A stretch of 64,000 nucleotides of DNA from Clostridiales bacterium (GTDB lineage Bacteria > Bacillota_A > Clostridia > Oscillospirales > Oscillospiraceae): positions 142,066-206,065 of the forward strand of contig SFKX01000001.1 in NCBI GenBank assembly GCA_004553625.1. Direction: 5' to 3'. The notes below the pieces were generated by a model. That model was not told the origin of the DNA. It searched no databases and saw only the letters and a program-made list of their open reading frames with translations. Positions 1 through 8,865 of the stretch are shown here, piece by piece (the first letter of the stretch is position 1; each line of letters begins with the position of its first letter). The position numbers were made by a program, and so were the translations under genes.

Positions 1-278
1 AACTTCTCCTTGAACTGAGTTGAGAGCTCCTTTGCCGCCACGGCCACGGGGCCGCCCGGCTTGCCCATGCCGTCCGCGCCCAGGGTCATGCTAAGGGCCA
101 GGACCGCTCCGCAATAGGCGCCGCAGGCCTCGCCGCAGCGCAGGCCCCCGCCGAAGCCCGTGCTTATGACCGCCGCGGTTTTTTCATCCAGACCGCACAG
201 GTCGCTCAGCGATACCGCCACGCTCTGCGCGCAGTTGAGAGTTTTTTTCAGCTCCGCAGCCTTTTCTCCGTGAGTCAT
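1..278 (-). CDS. C_GCAxxG_C_C family redox protein (3' part outside window)
   Basis: About 92 residues are visible from the ATG at 278; the C-terminus lies beyond the window edge. An N-terminal Asn-Cys-Ala-Gln is followed by a glycine-rich stretch (GFGGGLRCG) and then CGAYCGA, which matches the cysteine-rich pattern of the C_GCAxxG_C_C family of putative redox-active proteins. Members are small proteins of anaerobes, often near redox enzymes, with no settled reaction. The start is one base past the recN stop codon, so it is probably translated from the same message as recN. Family assignment is fairly firm; function is unknown. Confidence 0.75.
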   Translation of the reverse strand, partial: MTHGEKAAELKKTLNCAQSVAVSLSDLCGLDEKTAAVISTGFGGGLRCGEACGAYCGAVLALSMTLGADGMGKPGGPVAVAAKELSTQFKEK

Positions 279-279
279 A

Positions 280-1959
280 TCACAATCCCCCTTTGTATTT
301 GTACGCCGCGTCGAGCTGCTCTGCCGCGCTCGCGAGCGTAGTCTCCGTCACGTTGTCGCCCCCGTGCAGGCGCGCGAGCTCCCTTATCCGGCCCTCGCGC
401 TCCAGGGGCGTGACCTTCGTATAAGTTCTGCCGTCTCTCTCTGTTTTTTCAATGAGGAAGTGCGTATCTGCCATCGCCGCGATCTGCGGGAGGTGCGTCA
501 CGCAGATGACCTGCTTTTTCCGCGCCAGGCGCGCCAGCTTTTCCGCCACGCGCTGCGCCGCTATGCCGGAGACGCCCTCGTCTATCTCGTCGAACACCAT
601 CGCCGGGACCCCGTCGCGCTCGGAGAGCACGTCCTTCATCACCAGCATGATGCGCGCCAGCTCGCCGCCGGAGGCGATCTTCGATATCCGCCCGGGCGTC
701 TCGCCCGCGTTCGCGGACATGAGGAAGCGGACCTCGTCCATGCCGCTCTCGTCGAAGCCGGGCTCGCCCTGCATTGGGACTATCTCCGCCTCAAAGCGCA
801 CCGAGGGCATTGAAAGCTCGCGCAGCCCGAGCTCTATCCGCTCGCGCAGCTCTTCCCCCGCCGCCTTTCTCAGTTTTGACAGCTCTTTTGCGGAATTATA
901 CGCCGCTTTTTTCCTTTTTGCAAGCTCCGCTTCGAGCTGCGCACGCCGCTCGGCCGAGGAATCCAGCTCCTCCAGGCCCCTCTGCGCGCTCTCCAGCAGC
1001 TCCGCGAGCCCGGCCTCGTCCCGGCCGTATTTCTTCTCCAGTCTCCGGAGCTGGCTCAGTCTGGTCTCCAGCGCGTCATATTCCCCGGGTGAAAAGTCCA
1101 GCCCCTCCCGGAAGTCCCTCAGGCGCTCCGCTGCGTCCTCGATGTTGCTCCGGGCCTGCTCGATCTCCGCCAGGGCCTCGTCCAGCTCCGGGGCCAGCGC
1201 CGCCGCGCGCTCCGTCCAGGCAGAGGCCTCGCCCGCCTGCTCCGCCGCGCTGCCCTCGCCGCCGTAGAGCGCCTCATACGCCGCGTCCAGCGCCTCGCGC
1301 AGTTTCTCCGCGTTGCGCAAAAGCTCCCGCCGCGAGGAAAGGCTCTCCTCCTCACCGGGGCGTATGTTCGCCGCGCCCAGCTCCTCCGCCGTCTGGCGCA
1401 GGTCCCGCTCGCGCCGCTCGCGCTCCGATTCGGCCTCGTCCAGCCGGCGCAGCTGCGCCGCCGTCTCCCTGTAGGCCGAATACAGCTCCCGGTGCCGCGA
1501 AAGCTGCTCCGCCATGCCCGCAAAGCCGTCCAAATAGTCGCGGTGCCGAGTCTCGTCCATGAGCTGCCTGCCGTCGTTCTGGCCGTGGATGTCCAGGAGC
1601 CCGGAGCCCAGAGCGCGCAGCTCCGCCGCTGCCACCGGGACCCCGTTCACCTGGGCCGAGCTCTTCCCGTCCTGGCTCACGCGGCGGCGGATGATGACGC
1701 CGTCCTCCGCGTCCAGGCCGTTTTCCTCGAGCCAGTCCTCCGCGTTATCCGCTGTGAACGCCGCCGTCACAGACGCGCGCGCCGCGCCCGTGCGCACCAG
1801 CTCGCGGCTCGCCCGCGCGCCCAGCACCGCCTCCAGCGAGTCTATGACGATGCTCTTGCCAGCGCCGGTCTCGCCCGTCAGGACGTTCAGGCCGGCGCCG
1901 GGCTCTATGTCCGCGCGCTCTATCACCGCGATATTCTCTATGTGCAGCTCTCTCAGCAT
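280..1959 (-). CDS. recN: DNA repair ATPase RecN
   Basis: RecN is an SMC-like ATPase that acts early in double-strand break repair in the cytoplasm. The 559-residue length is normal. The Walker A motif GETGAGKS is at residues 29-36. A long charged, Glu/Arg-rich coiled-coil middle follows. The ABC-type signature SGGELARIM and the Walker B region VFDEIDEGVSG lie near residues 432-468. It follows argR by 22 bp on the same strand, the usual Firmicutes order, and closes the recognised housekeeping cluster before the small C_GCAxxG gene. Nothing is unusual. Confidence 0.97.
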   Translation of the reverse strand: MLRELHIENIAVIERADIEPGAGLNVLTGETGAGKSIVIDSLEAVLGARASRELVRTGAARASVTAAFTADNAEDWLEENGLDAEDGVIIRRRVSQDGKSSAQVNGVPVAAAELRALGSGLLDIHGQNDGRQLMDETRHRDYLDGFAGMAEQLSRHRELYSAYRETAAQLRRLDEAESERERRERDLRQTAEELGAANIRPGEEESLSSRRELLRNAEKLREALDAAYEALYGGEGSAAEQAGEASAWTERAAALAPELDEALAEIEQARSNIEDAAERLRDFREGLDFSPGEYDALETRLSQLRRLEKKYGRDEAGLAELLESAQRGLEELDSSAERRAQLEAELAKRKKAAYNSAKELSKLRKAAGEELRERIELGLRELSMPSVRFEAEIVPMQGEPGFDESGMDEVRFLMSANAGETPGRISKIASGGELARIMLVMKDVLSERDGVPAMVFDEIDEGVSGIAAQRVAEKLARLARKKQVICVTHLPQIAAMADTHFLIEKTERDGRTYTKVTPLEREGRIRELARLHGGDNVTETTLASAAEQLDAAYKYKGGL

Positions 1960-1981
1960 GACCTGCCTGCCTCTTTCCCGC

Positions 1982-2431
1982 TCAGAACAGCTTTTTTATC
2001 TCCTCACAGAACTGCTCGGCGCTCCGCACGTCCTTCATGGCTATGAACACCGTGTCGTCCCCGGCGACGGTGCCGACCAGCGCGCTCATCTCCATCCCGT
2101 CCATGGCCGAGCTGGCCGCGGAGGCCAGGCCCGGCAGGGTCTTGAGCACGATGAGGTTCATCGCCGTGTCGCAGGACACGACGCCCTCCTTGAATATCTT
2201 GCGCAGCTTCTCATTGTGGCCCGCGGACTCGTCGTGCGCGGGCTGGGCGTAGCGGTAACGCCCGCTGGTGGACAGCTCCTTTACCAGGCGAAGCTCCTTT
2301 ATGTCCCTCGACAGAGTCGCCTGCGTGCTCTTGACCCCGCGCTCCGAGAGCGCTTCCATCAGCTGGTTCTGAGTCTCGATGTCCCTGGATGCGATTATCT
2401 CCAGGATGATGCCCTGCCTTGCCGTTTTCAT
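1982..2431 (-). CDS. argR: Arginine repressor ArgR
   Basis: A 149-residue transcription regulator that in this family binds arginine as a hexamer and controls arginine synthesis and catabolism. The N-terminal half carries the winged-helix domain (STQATLSRDIKELRLV near residues 34-50), and the C-terminal half carries the oligomerisation and arginine-binding domain with GTVAGDDTVF near residues 120-130. In Firmicutes argR commonly lies between nadK/tlyA and recN without controlling them, and the same arrangement is seen here. Length and domains are standard. Confidence 0.95.
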   Translation of the reverse strand: MKTARQGIILEIIASRDIETQNQLMEALSERGVKSTQATLSRDIKELRLVKELSTSGRYRYAQPAHDESAGHNEKLRKIFKEGVVSCDTAMNLIVLKTLPGLASAASSAMDGMEMSALVGTVAGDDTVFIAMKDVRSAEQFCEEIKKLF

Positions 2432-2487
2432 TGAAACTCCTCCTATTCCCCGGCGTCCCCGCCTGAATTGGCCCTCGACTGCGCGGC

Positions 2488-3330
2488 TCAGGGGCGGCTC
2501 AGCTTGCCCATGGCCGTGTCGTAAAAGCTCCTTACCTCCATATCCGCCATTATCACCGTGTTTTCCGACCTGCGTATCCTGACCTCGTCGCCCGGGGAGA
2601 GGGGCAGGCCCTCCGAGCCGTCCACCGAGAGAACGACCCGCTTGCCGTGCAGCCGCTCCGGCTCCACCGTCACCGTCCGCTCCGGGGCAAGCACAAAGCT
2701 CTTCGCCGCCATGACGTGCGCGCAGATGGGCGTTACGATGATGTTTTCGGCCTCCGGCTCCACGATGGGGCCGCCCGCGGACATCGAATACGCCGTCGAG
2801 CCCGTAGGCGTCGCCACGATGACCCCGTCCCCCGCGAAGCCCGTTATCTCCGTCCCGTCCGCGAGGACGGTGAGGTTTATACAGTTCACGTCGCTCTTCA
2901 CGACGGCGTCGTTCAGCGCGCAGTCGCGCAGGACCTCGCCGTCCGACTTGAGCAGCTCCACGTCCAGCATCATGCGGAGGCTGCGCCTGTAGCCGCCCGA
3001 CGCTGCGCGCCGGACCAGCTCCAGGTCCTCCGGCTCCAGGCCCGCCATGAAGCCCTTTGTCCCCACGTTCACGCCCAGCAGCGGGATGGGCAGGCCCAGG
3101 GTCTGCCGCGCAACGTGCAGGAAGGTCCCGTCCCCGCCGAAGGAGATTATCATCTCCGCATCCTCCACCGCGCGGCGCAGCGGGACCATGTTTGAATCGC
3201 CCGGGACCTCCACGAACACGGGCGCGACCACCGTCTGCCTCCCATCGCGCTCCAGCAGCTCCTTGGCCCTGTAGGTCAGGACCAGGCCGCGGTCGCGGTA
3301 GGGGTTGGGTGACAGCACGATCTTTTTCAT
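2488..3330 (-). CDS. nadK: NAD kinase
   Basis: Phosphorylates NAD to NADP with ATP or polyphosphate. The diagnostic GGDGT motif is near residues 65-69, followed by the conserved GVNVGTKGFM segment and NDAVV further on, all typical of the bacterial enzyme; length about 280 residues is normal. The ATG at 3330 shares one base with the tlyA stop codon. A GTG one codon upstream is possible but would sit further inside tlyA. It is followed after 56 bp by argR. Confidence 0.96.
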   Translation of the reverse strand: MKKIVLSPNPYRDRGLVLTYRAKELLERDGRQTVVAPVFVEVPGDSNMVPLRRAVEDAEMIISFGGDGTFLHVARQTLGLPIPLLGVNVGTKGFMAGLEPEDLELVRRAASGGYRRSLRMMLDVELLKSDGEVLRDCALNDAVVKSDVNCINLTVLADGTEITGFAGDGVIVATPTGSTAYSMSAGGPIVEPEAENIIVTPICAHVMAAKSFVLAPERTVTVEPERLHGKRVVLSVDGSEGLPLSPGDEVRIRRSENTVIMADMEVRSFYDTAMGKLSRP

Positions 3331-4130
3331 CACTTCGCCAGCTCTCTGTGGGACGCCGCGACCACCGCCGCCGCGTCCGGGATGGGCGCTTCGAACGCGC
3401 CTTTCTTGAGGTAAGCCAGGTATTCTATGTTCCCCTCCGGGCCGCGCACGGGCGAAAAATCCAGGCCCATGACCGTGTAGCCCGCGCCGGGGGCAAAGTC
3501 CAGGAATTCGCGCAGCACGCGCTCGTGCACGGCGCTGTCCCGCACGACGCCCTTTTTGCCGACGTCCTCGCGCCCGGCCTCGAACTGCGGCTTTATGAGG
3601 CAGACCGCCGGCGCGCCAGGGCGCAGCAGCTCCCGCACCGCCGGCAGCACCAGCCGCACCGAGATGAACGAAAGGTCCATCACCGCCATGTCCATCGGCT
3701 CCGGGAACATCTCCGGCGTGAGGCTGCGCGCGTTCGTGCGCTCCATGGTGACGACCCTGGGGTCGCTCCGGAGGCTCCAGGCCAGCTGGCCGTAGCCCAC
3801 GTCCACGGCGTAGACCCGAGCCGCGCCGTTTTTGAGCAGCACGTCCGTGAAGCCGCCCGTCGAGGCGCCGCAGTCTATGCAGACCTTTCCCTCCGGCGAG
3901 ATCGGGAACACGCGCAGCGCCTTCTCCAGCTTGAAGCCGCCCCGCGAGACATAGGGGCAGGCCGCGCCGCGGACTTCTATCTTCGCGTCCTCCTTCACGG
4001 CCAGGCCGGGCTTGTCCGCCTTCTGGCCGTTCACGTAGACGAGGCCGCTCATTATCGTCGCGCGGGCCTTTTCCCGGCTCTCGAAATGGCCGAGCTCTAC
4101 CAGCCTCTGGTCCAGCCTGACGCCGCTCAT
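3330..4130 (-). CDS. tlyA: TlyA family 2'-O-ribose rRNA methyltransferase
   Basis: TlyA-family enzymes methylate the 2'-hydroxyl of cytidines in 16S and 23S rRNA, and some members were first described as hemolysins. The first ~60 residues form an S4 RNA-binding domain (RLDQRLVELGHFESREKA). The remainder is an FtsJ-like Rossmann methyltransferase with the SAM loop CIDCGASTGGFTD near residues 84-96. The start overlaps the dxs stop by 4 bp. The length of 266 residues is normal. Whether it modifies one or both rRNAs cannot be told from the sequence. Confidence 0.93.
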   Translation of the reverse strand: MSGVRLDQRLVELGHFESREKARATIMSGLVYVNGQKADKPGLAVKEDAKIEVRGAACPYVSRGGFKLEKALRVFPISPEGKVCIDCGASTGGFTDVLLKNGAARVYAVDVGYGQLAWSLRSDPRVVTMERTNARSLTPEMFPEPMDMAVMDLSFISVRLVLPAVRELLRPGAPAVCLIKPQFEAGREDVGKKGVVRDSAVHERVLREFLDFAPGAGYTVMGLDFSPVRGPEGNIEYLAYLKKGAFEAPIPDAAAVVAASHRELAK

Positions 4131-5956
4131 GCCCTCAGCTCCTTTGCCGCCGCCGCTATGCCCGCGGCGTCTATGCCGCAGAGCGCGCGCAGTTTTTCCG
4201 TTCCGCCCTGGCCAACTATGCCCTCGCCCAGGTTCAAAAGCCGCGCCCTGAAGCCCGCGTCCGGCCCCGCCGCGGCCAGTATCCGCCCGCCTATGCAGCC
4301 CGAGGCGCAGACCTCCTCCGCCACGACAAGCGCGCCCGTCCGCTTTGCGGAGGCTATGACCGGCTCCGCCTCCAGCGGCAGTACGCGGCCGAGCTTTATT
4401 ATTTCCGCGGAAATGCCCTCAGACTCCAGCAGCTCCGCCGCCGAGAGCGCCTCGTTCACCATCGTCCCGTAGGCGGCTATCGTGAGGTCCCGGCCACCGC
4501 GCAGGAGCTTCCAGGGCTCCGCGCCGCCGTCCTTATAGCCGCCCTCGCCGCCGCGGGGGTACCTCACGGCGACCGGCCCGGTCTCCTTGAAGAGCGCGTA
4601 TTCGAGCATGTCCTCCGCCTCCCGGAAGGACGCCGGACACCAGACGGTCATCCCCGGCACCGCGCCGAGGTAGGCGATGTCGAAAAGGCCGTGGTGCGTC
4701 TCGCCGTCCTCCCCGACAAGGCCCGCCCTGTCCACGCCGAGCACGACGTGCAGCCGCAGCAGGGCGACGTCGTGTATGAGCATGTCGAAGCCGCGCTGCA
4801 GAAAGCTCGAGTAGACGCAGGCCACGGGTATGAGGCCCTCTTTCGCCATGCCCGCCGCCATCGAGACAGTGTGGCCCTCCGCTATGCCCGTGTCGTAGAA
4901 GCGCTCCGGAAAGCGCTTTGCAAAGTCCGAAAGGCCCGTCCCGTCCGCCATTGCGGCCGTCAGCGCCGAGACGCGCGCGTCCCGCTCCGCGGCCCGGCAC
5001 AGCGCCTTGCCTATGACAGCGGAAAAGCTCCCGCCGTTTCCCTTCACCACGCCCTTTTCCGGGTCGAAGGGGCCGACACCGTGGTAGCGCTCCGGGTCCA
5101 GCTCCGCGCGCGGGTAGCCGCGGCCCTTCCGCGTTATGACGTGCAGCAGCACAGGCACGCGCATCTCGCGCGCCCAGGCAAGCGCGCTTTCCAGCGCCTC
5201 CACGTCGTGTCCGTCCACGGGGCCGAGGTAGTAAAAGCCGAGGTCGTCGAACATATTCTCCGGCAGGATGGCCTCCTTGACGCCCTCTTTCAGCCGGTGC
5301 GAGAGCTCGTACACCGGCTTCACACGGCCCACCGTGCTCCTGTACCAGCGCTTGAAGCGGAAGTAGCCCGGCTTCACGCGCATCCGGCTCAGGAGCTTCG
5401 CCATGCCGCCGACGTTCGAGCCGATCGACATTGCGTTGTCGTTCAGGACGACCACGAGCGGTTCTCCGGACTGCCCCGCGTTCGAAAGGCCCTCATAGGC
5501 CAGGCCGCCCGTGAGCGCGCCGTCGCCTATGACGGCGGCGACGTCATAGTCCCCGCCCAGCCTGGTCCGCGCCCGGGCCATGCCCAGCGCCACGGAAACG
5601 CTGTTCGAGGCGTGGCCCGCGATGAAGGCGTCCGCCCCGCTCTCCGAGGGCTTCGGAAAGCCCGACATCCCGCCGTACTGCCTCAGCCCCGCGAAGCCCG
5701 CGCGGCGGCCCGTCAGCAGTTTGTGCGTATAACACTGGTGCCCCACGTCGAACACCAGCCTGTCTCTATATGGGTCGTACACGCGGTCGAGCGCAACGCA
5801 GAGCTCCACCGTCCCAAGGTTTGAGGCCAGGTGGCCCCCAGTCCGGGACACGTTTTCTATGAGAAAGCTCCGTATCTCGCGGCAGAGCTCCGGCAGTTCC
5901 TCCCGGGGCAGAGCGCGCAGGTCGGATATATCATTTATATTTTCAAGCAAAGCCAA
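4127..5956 (-). CDS. dxs: 1-deoxy-D-xylulose-5-phosphate synthase
   Basis: First enzyme of the non-mevalonate isoprenoid pathway: condenses pyruvate with glyceraldehyde-3-phosphate using thiamine diphosphate. Seen are the thiamine-binding GDGALTGGLAYEGLSNAG region (about residues 143-160), the DGHD segment of the linker, and GIAEGHTVSMAAGMA in the pyrimidine-binding domain. The start is a TTG at 5956, chosen because an AGAGG ribosome site lies about 8 bases upstream and the protein then begins at the family-typical position. ispA, the next pathway enzyme, lies upstream across a terminator-like hairpin. Length 609 residues is normal. Confidence 0.96.
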   Translation of the reverse strand: MALLENINDISDLRALPREELPELCREIRSFLIENVSRTGGHLASNLGTVELCVALDRVYDPYRDRLVFDVGHQCYTHKLLTGRRAGFAGLRQYGGMSGFPKPSESGADAFIAGHASNSVSVALGMARARTRLGGDYDVAAVIGDGALTGGLAYEGLSNAGQSGEPLVVVLNDNAMSIGSNVGGMAKLLSRMRVKPGYFRFKRWYRSTVGRVKPVYELSHRLKEGVKEAILPENMFDDLGFYYLGPVDGHDVEALESALAWAREMRVPVLLHVITRKGRGYPRAELDPERYHGVGPFDPEKGVVKGNGGSFSAVIGKALCRAAERDARVSALTAAMADGTGLSDFAKRFPERFYDTGIAEGHTVSMAAGMAKEGLIPVACVYSSFLQRGFDMLIHDVALLRLHVVLGVDRAGLVGEDGETHHGLFDIAYLGAVPGMTVWCPASFREAEDMLEYALFKETGPVAVRYPRGGEGGYKDGGAEPWKLLRGGRDLTIAAYGTMVNEALSAAELLESEGISAEIIKLGRVLPLEAEPVIASAKRTGALVVAEEVCASGCIGGRILAAAGPDAGFRARLLNLGEGIVGQGGTEKLRALCGIDAAGIAAAAKELRA

Positions 5957-6020
5957 AGCTGATACCTCTTAACATTTTTTGCCGCCGCTCCGGCAACACT
6001 GGTCCTTATACCATATTAAC

Positions 6021-6055
6021 AAAACCCGCCCGGTTTTTCAATACGAACCGGGCGG
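6021..6055 (-). terminator. Terminator-like hairpin after ispA
   Basis: A 10-bp perfect stem (CCGCCCGGTT / AACCGGGCGG, 6026-6035 and 6046-6055) with a 10-base loop. On the minus strand it is followed by GTTTTGTTAAT. It lies between ispA and dxs and may separate or attenuate transcription. No convincing dxs promoter could be recognised in the 65 bases that follow. Confidence 0.65.
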
Positions 6056-6091
6056 TCTAACTGCATATTCATACACCTTGCATAATTTCCT

Positions 6092-6964
6092 TCAGCTTCT
6101 TCTGTCCGACAGGCGGAGCGCCAGCTCGGCCAGGAAGTCCGAGCCCAGCTCCTTCGCCAGCGACACGGCCAGCTCCGTGATACGCCGCACCATCTGCGCA
6201 CATTTTTCCTCGCCGTAGAGGGACATGAAGGTGAGCTTGCCCTCCTCCGCGTCCGAGCCGATGGGCTTGCCCAGCTCTGCCTCGGTGCTGAGGACGTCCA
6301 GCATGTCGTCCCGGATCTGGAAGGCCGCGCCCAGCGCCGCGCCGTAGCGGAAGGCGAGCTCGGTCTTTTCCTCCCCGGCCCCGGCCGCCGCCGCGCCCAT
6401 TGCGCAGGCCGCGGAAAGCAGGCTGCCCGTCTTGCGGGCCTGGAGGTCCGTGAGCCAGCTCTCGTCCTCCGGGTGTTCCGAGAGCATGTCCATGAATTGC
6501 CCGCCGCAGATGCCGTCTACGCCCGCCGCGTTCGCCAGGTGCTCCGCGCAGGCCGCGCGCCGCTCCGCCGGCAGCTCCGAGCGCAGGATCGTCCCGAAGG
6601 CCTCCGCCTGCAGCGCGTCGCCGGCGAGCACCGCCGTGCACTCGCCGTAGACCTTGTGGTTCGTGGGCTTGCCGCGGCGCAGGTCGTCGTTGTCCATGCA
6701 GGGCAGGTCGTCGTGGATGAGGCTGTAGGTGTGCAGCATCTCCACCGCGCAGGCCACGGGCAGCGCCGAGCGGACCTCCCCGCCGCAGACGCGGCAGAAC
6801 TCCAGCACCAGCGCCGGGCGCAGCCTTTTGCCGCCCGCCGTGAGGCTGTAGTCCATCGACTCCAGCAGCCCGTCGAAGGGGAAGCCCTCGCGCCGGCCGA
6901 AATAGCCCGCCAGCGCGGGCTCTATCATGCCCAGGTACTCCGCGTATCTCTCGTCAAAATTCAT
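6092..6964 (-). CDS. ispA: Polyprenyl (farnesyl/geranylgeranyl) diphosphate synthase
   Basis: Chain-elongating prenyltransferase joining isopentenyl diphosphate to allylic diphosphates. The first Asp-rich motif DDLPCMDND starts at residue 85 and is followed by RRGKPTNH; the second, FQIRDDMLD, lies near residue 220. GGKRLRP near residue 44 binds substrate. The length (290) and the bacterial-type first motif fit the IspA-type farnesyl diphosphate synthase of Firmicutes, although product chain length is not certain from sequence. The start overlaps xseB by 4 bp. Confidence 0.93.
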   Translation of the reverse strand: MNFDERYAEYLGMIEPALAGYFGRREGFPFDGLLESMDYSLTAGGKRLRPALVLEFCRVCGGEVRSALPVACAVEMLHTYSLIHDDLPCMDNDDLRRGKPTNHKVYGECTAVLAGDALQAEAFGTILRSELPAERRAACAEHLANAAGVDGICGGQFMDMLSEHPEDESWLTDLQARKTGSLLSAACAMGAAAAGAGEEKTELAFRYGAALGAAFQIRDDMLDVLSTEAELGKPIGSDAEEGKLTFMSLYGEEKCAQMVRRITELAVSLAKELGSDFLAELALRLSDRRS

Positions 6965-7197
6965 TCCCCGGCCTCCTCGAAGGGCAGCTCCTCCGGCTCG
7001 CCGTCCGGACTCTTGCGGAGCTTCACGACCTTCTGCTCGGCCTCGTCCAGCTCCTTCGAGCAGGCGGCGATGAGCGCCGTGCCTTCCTCGAAGAGCTTGA
7101 GCGAGTCCGCAAGGGGCGAGTCGCCCCGCTCCAGCGTGCGCACGACCTCGCCCAGCCGGGCCAGGGATTCTTCAAAGCTCAGTTTCTTCTCAGCCAT
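6961..7197 (-). CDS. xseB: Exodeoxyribonuclease VII small subunit
   Basis: A short helical protein (about 78 residues) that complexes with XseA to degrade single-stranded DNA. The pattern SFEESLARLGEVVRTLERGD is diagnostic, as is the acidic C-terminal tail. Start choice: the ATG at 7197 is 8 bases from a GGAGG site, while the GTG one codon upstream is closer than usual. It overlaps xseA by 8 bp and ispA by 4 bp, as is common in Firmicutes. Confidence 0.94.
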   Translation of the reverse strand: MAEKKLSFEESLARLGEVVRTLERGDSPLADSLKLFEEGTALIAACSKELDEAEQKVVKLRKSPDGEPEELPFEEAGE

Positions 7198-8410
7198 CAC
7201 ATTTTCCTCCGTTCACGCTCTCCACAAGGCAGCTCGCGGAACCCTTTGAGAACCTGAGTTCCAGCCTCTCGCCGGGGCTCAGCCTGCCGGCGTCCTTCAC
7301 CGCGCGGCCCCCGGCGTCCAGGGCTATCGAGTAGCCCCGGCCCAGCACCTTGAGCGGGCTGAGCGCGTCCAGCTTCGCCGCAAGGCGCGAGAATTCCTGC
7401 CGCTCCCGGCCCAGGCGCGCCGTCGCCGCCGCGTCCAGGCGGAGCCTTATCGAGTCCAGCTCCAGACGGCGCTGGTCTATGAAGCCCGTCGGGCTCTGCA
7501 TCACACGCCGGGACGCCAGCTCCTCCAGGCCCTTGCGCCGCTCGCTCAGGCGGCGGTTCACGGCCTGGTCCAGCCTCGCCCGCGCCGCGGACAGCGCCTC
7601 GCGCAGCTCGGACATATCCGGCACGGCCAGCTCCGCCGCGTTCGAGGGAGTCGCCGCACGCAGGTCCGCCACGAAGTCCGCTATCGTCACATCCGGCTCG
7701 TGGCCCACCGCCGAGATGACGGGCAATTCGCTTTCGTATATCGCGCGGGCGACCCGCTCGTCGTTGAAGGCCCAGAGGTCCTCGATGGAGCCGCCGCCGC
7801 GCCCCGTTATAATGAGGTCCGCCAGCCTGTGGCGGTTCGCGTACCTGATGGCGCCGACTATCTCCGGCGGGGCCTCCACGCCCTGCACCCGCACGGGCAG
7901 CAGCAGGACCTTCGCCACGGGCCAGCGCTTGCGCAGGACCCGGATGATGTCGTGCACCGCCGCGCCCGCGGAGGAGGTGATGACCGCGATGCGCTCCGGG
8001 TAGCGCGGGATGGGCTTTTTGTGCGCCGGGTCGAAGAGGCCCTCCCTGCGCAGGCGTTCCTTGAGCTGCTCGTAGGCCAGCTGCAGGTCCCCCGCGCCCT
8101 CGGGGATGAGCTCCTCGCAGTAGAGCTGGTAGGCCCCGTCCCGCGGGTAGACCGAAACGCGGCCGCAGACCGTCACGCCCATGCCGCTCTCCGGCCGGAA
8201 GCGCAGCTTCGACGCCGCCGAGCGGAACATCACGCAGCGCAGGCTCGACTCCGCGTCCTTGAGCGTGAAGTAGTGGTGGCCGGAGGGGTAGATCTTGTAG
8301 TTTGAAAGCTCGCCCCGCACGCAGACGGAGCCGAGCGCGGGGTCGGACTCGATCAGCCCCTTTATCCTCGCGTTCAGCTCCGATACGGTGAGCGCTTCGC
8401 GCCCGGTCAT
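7190..8410 (-). CDS. xseA: Exodeoxyribonuclease VII large subunit
   Basis: Catalytic subunit of exonuclease VII, 406 residues. An N-terminal OB-fold (residues ~5-100, with RGELSNYKIYPSGHHYFTLKD-type core) binds single-stranded DNA. The central domain carries VITSSAGAAVHDI and GRGGGSIEDLWAFNDE, both characteristic of the family, and a coiled-coil C-terminal region follows. The ATG at 8410 was chosen because it gives the family N-terminus and overlaps the nusB stop by 4 bp; the longer open frame upstream is only the nusB region read in another frame. Confidence 0.96.
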   Translation of the reverse strand: MTGREALTVSELNARIKGLIESDPALGSVCVRGELSNYKIYPSGHHYFTLKDAESSLRCVMFRSAASKLRFRPESGMGVTVCGRVSVYPRDGAYQLYCEELIPEGAGDLQLAYEQLKERLRREGLFDPAHKKPIPRYPERIAVITSSAGAAVHDIIRVLRKRWPVAKVLLLPVRVQGVEAPPEIVGAIRYANRHRLADLIITGRGGGSIEDLWAFNDERVARAIYESELPVISAVGHEPDVTIADFVADLRAATPSNAAELAVPDMSELREALSAARARLDQAVNRRLSERRKGLEELASRRVMQSPTGFIDQRRLELDSIRLRLDAAATARLGRERQEFSRLAAKLDALSPLKVLGRGYSIALDAGGRAVKDAGRLSPGERLELRFSKGSASCLVESVNGGKCDG

Positions 8411-8865
8411 TCCGCAGTCTCCGGAGCCAGGCCCTCGCCCCGCGCAAAGCCGCCGAGCACGCCGTTTATGAAGGCGACGGTCTCCGGCTCCTCGTAGCGC
8501 TTGGCCAGCTCCACGGCCTCGTTTATGGCGGCGCCGAGCGGCGCGTCCTCGATATAAAGCGCTTCGGCCATGGCGCAGCGCAGCACCGCCGCCGCCGTGC
8601 GCGTGATGCGCTCCGGACGCCAGCCGTGCGAATATTTTTCGATGTAGCCGTCGAGCTCGGCGCGGCGCTCGCGGCAGAGCCCCAGCAGCCGGCTTATATA
8701 TTCCAGGCTCGCGCCCTCCGGCTTTTCGGAAAAGAGCTCGTCCTCCGAGGCCAGGCTCTCGAAGTGCTCCGGCTCGAGGAAGTCCTCCAGCAGCGTCTCG
8801 GAGTCCGAGGCCGCCTGGGCGTAGATCAGCCTTATCGCCAGTTCTCTGGCCTTCGTCCTGGTCAT
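8407..8865 (-). CDS. nusB: Transcription antitermination factor NusB
   Basis: An all-helical RNA-binding protein of about 152 residues that joins NusE (S10) on boxA RNA during rRNA transcription. TRTKARELAIRLIYA at the N-terminus and the C-terminal AAINEAVELAKRYEEPETVAFINGVLG-type segment are characteristic. The ATG at 8865 overlaps the stop of the upstream Asp23-family gene by one base, and its own stop overlaps xseA. The central region between the two helical bundles is somewhat long and acidic, as in other clostridial NusB proteins. Confidence 0.94.
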   Translation of the reverse strand: MTRTKARELAIRLIYAQAASDSETLLEDFLEPEHFESLASEDELFSEKPEGASLEYISRLLGLCRERRAELDGYIEKYSHGWRPERITRTAAAVLRCAMAEALYIEDAPLGAAINEAVELAKRYEEPETVAFINGVLGGFARGEGLAPETAE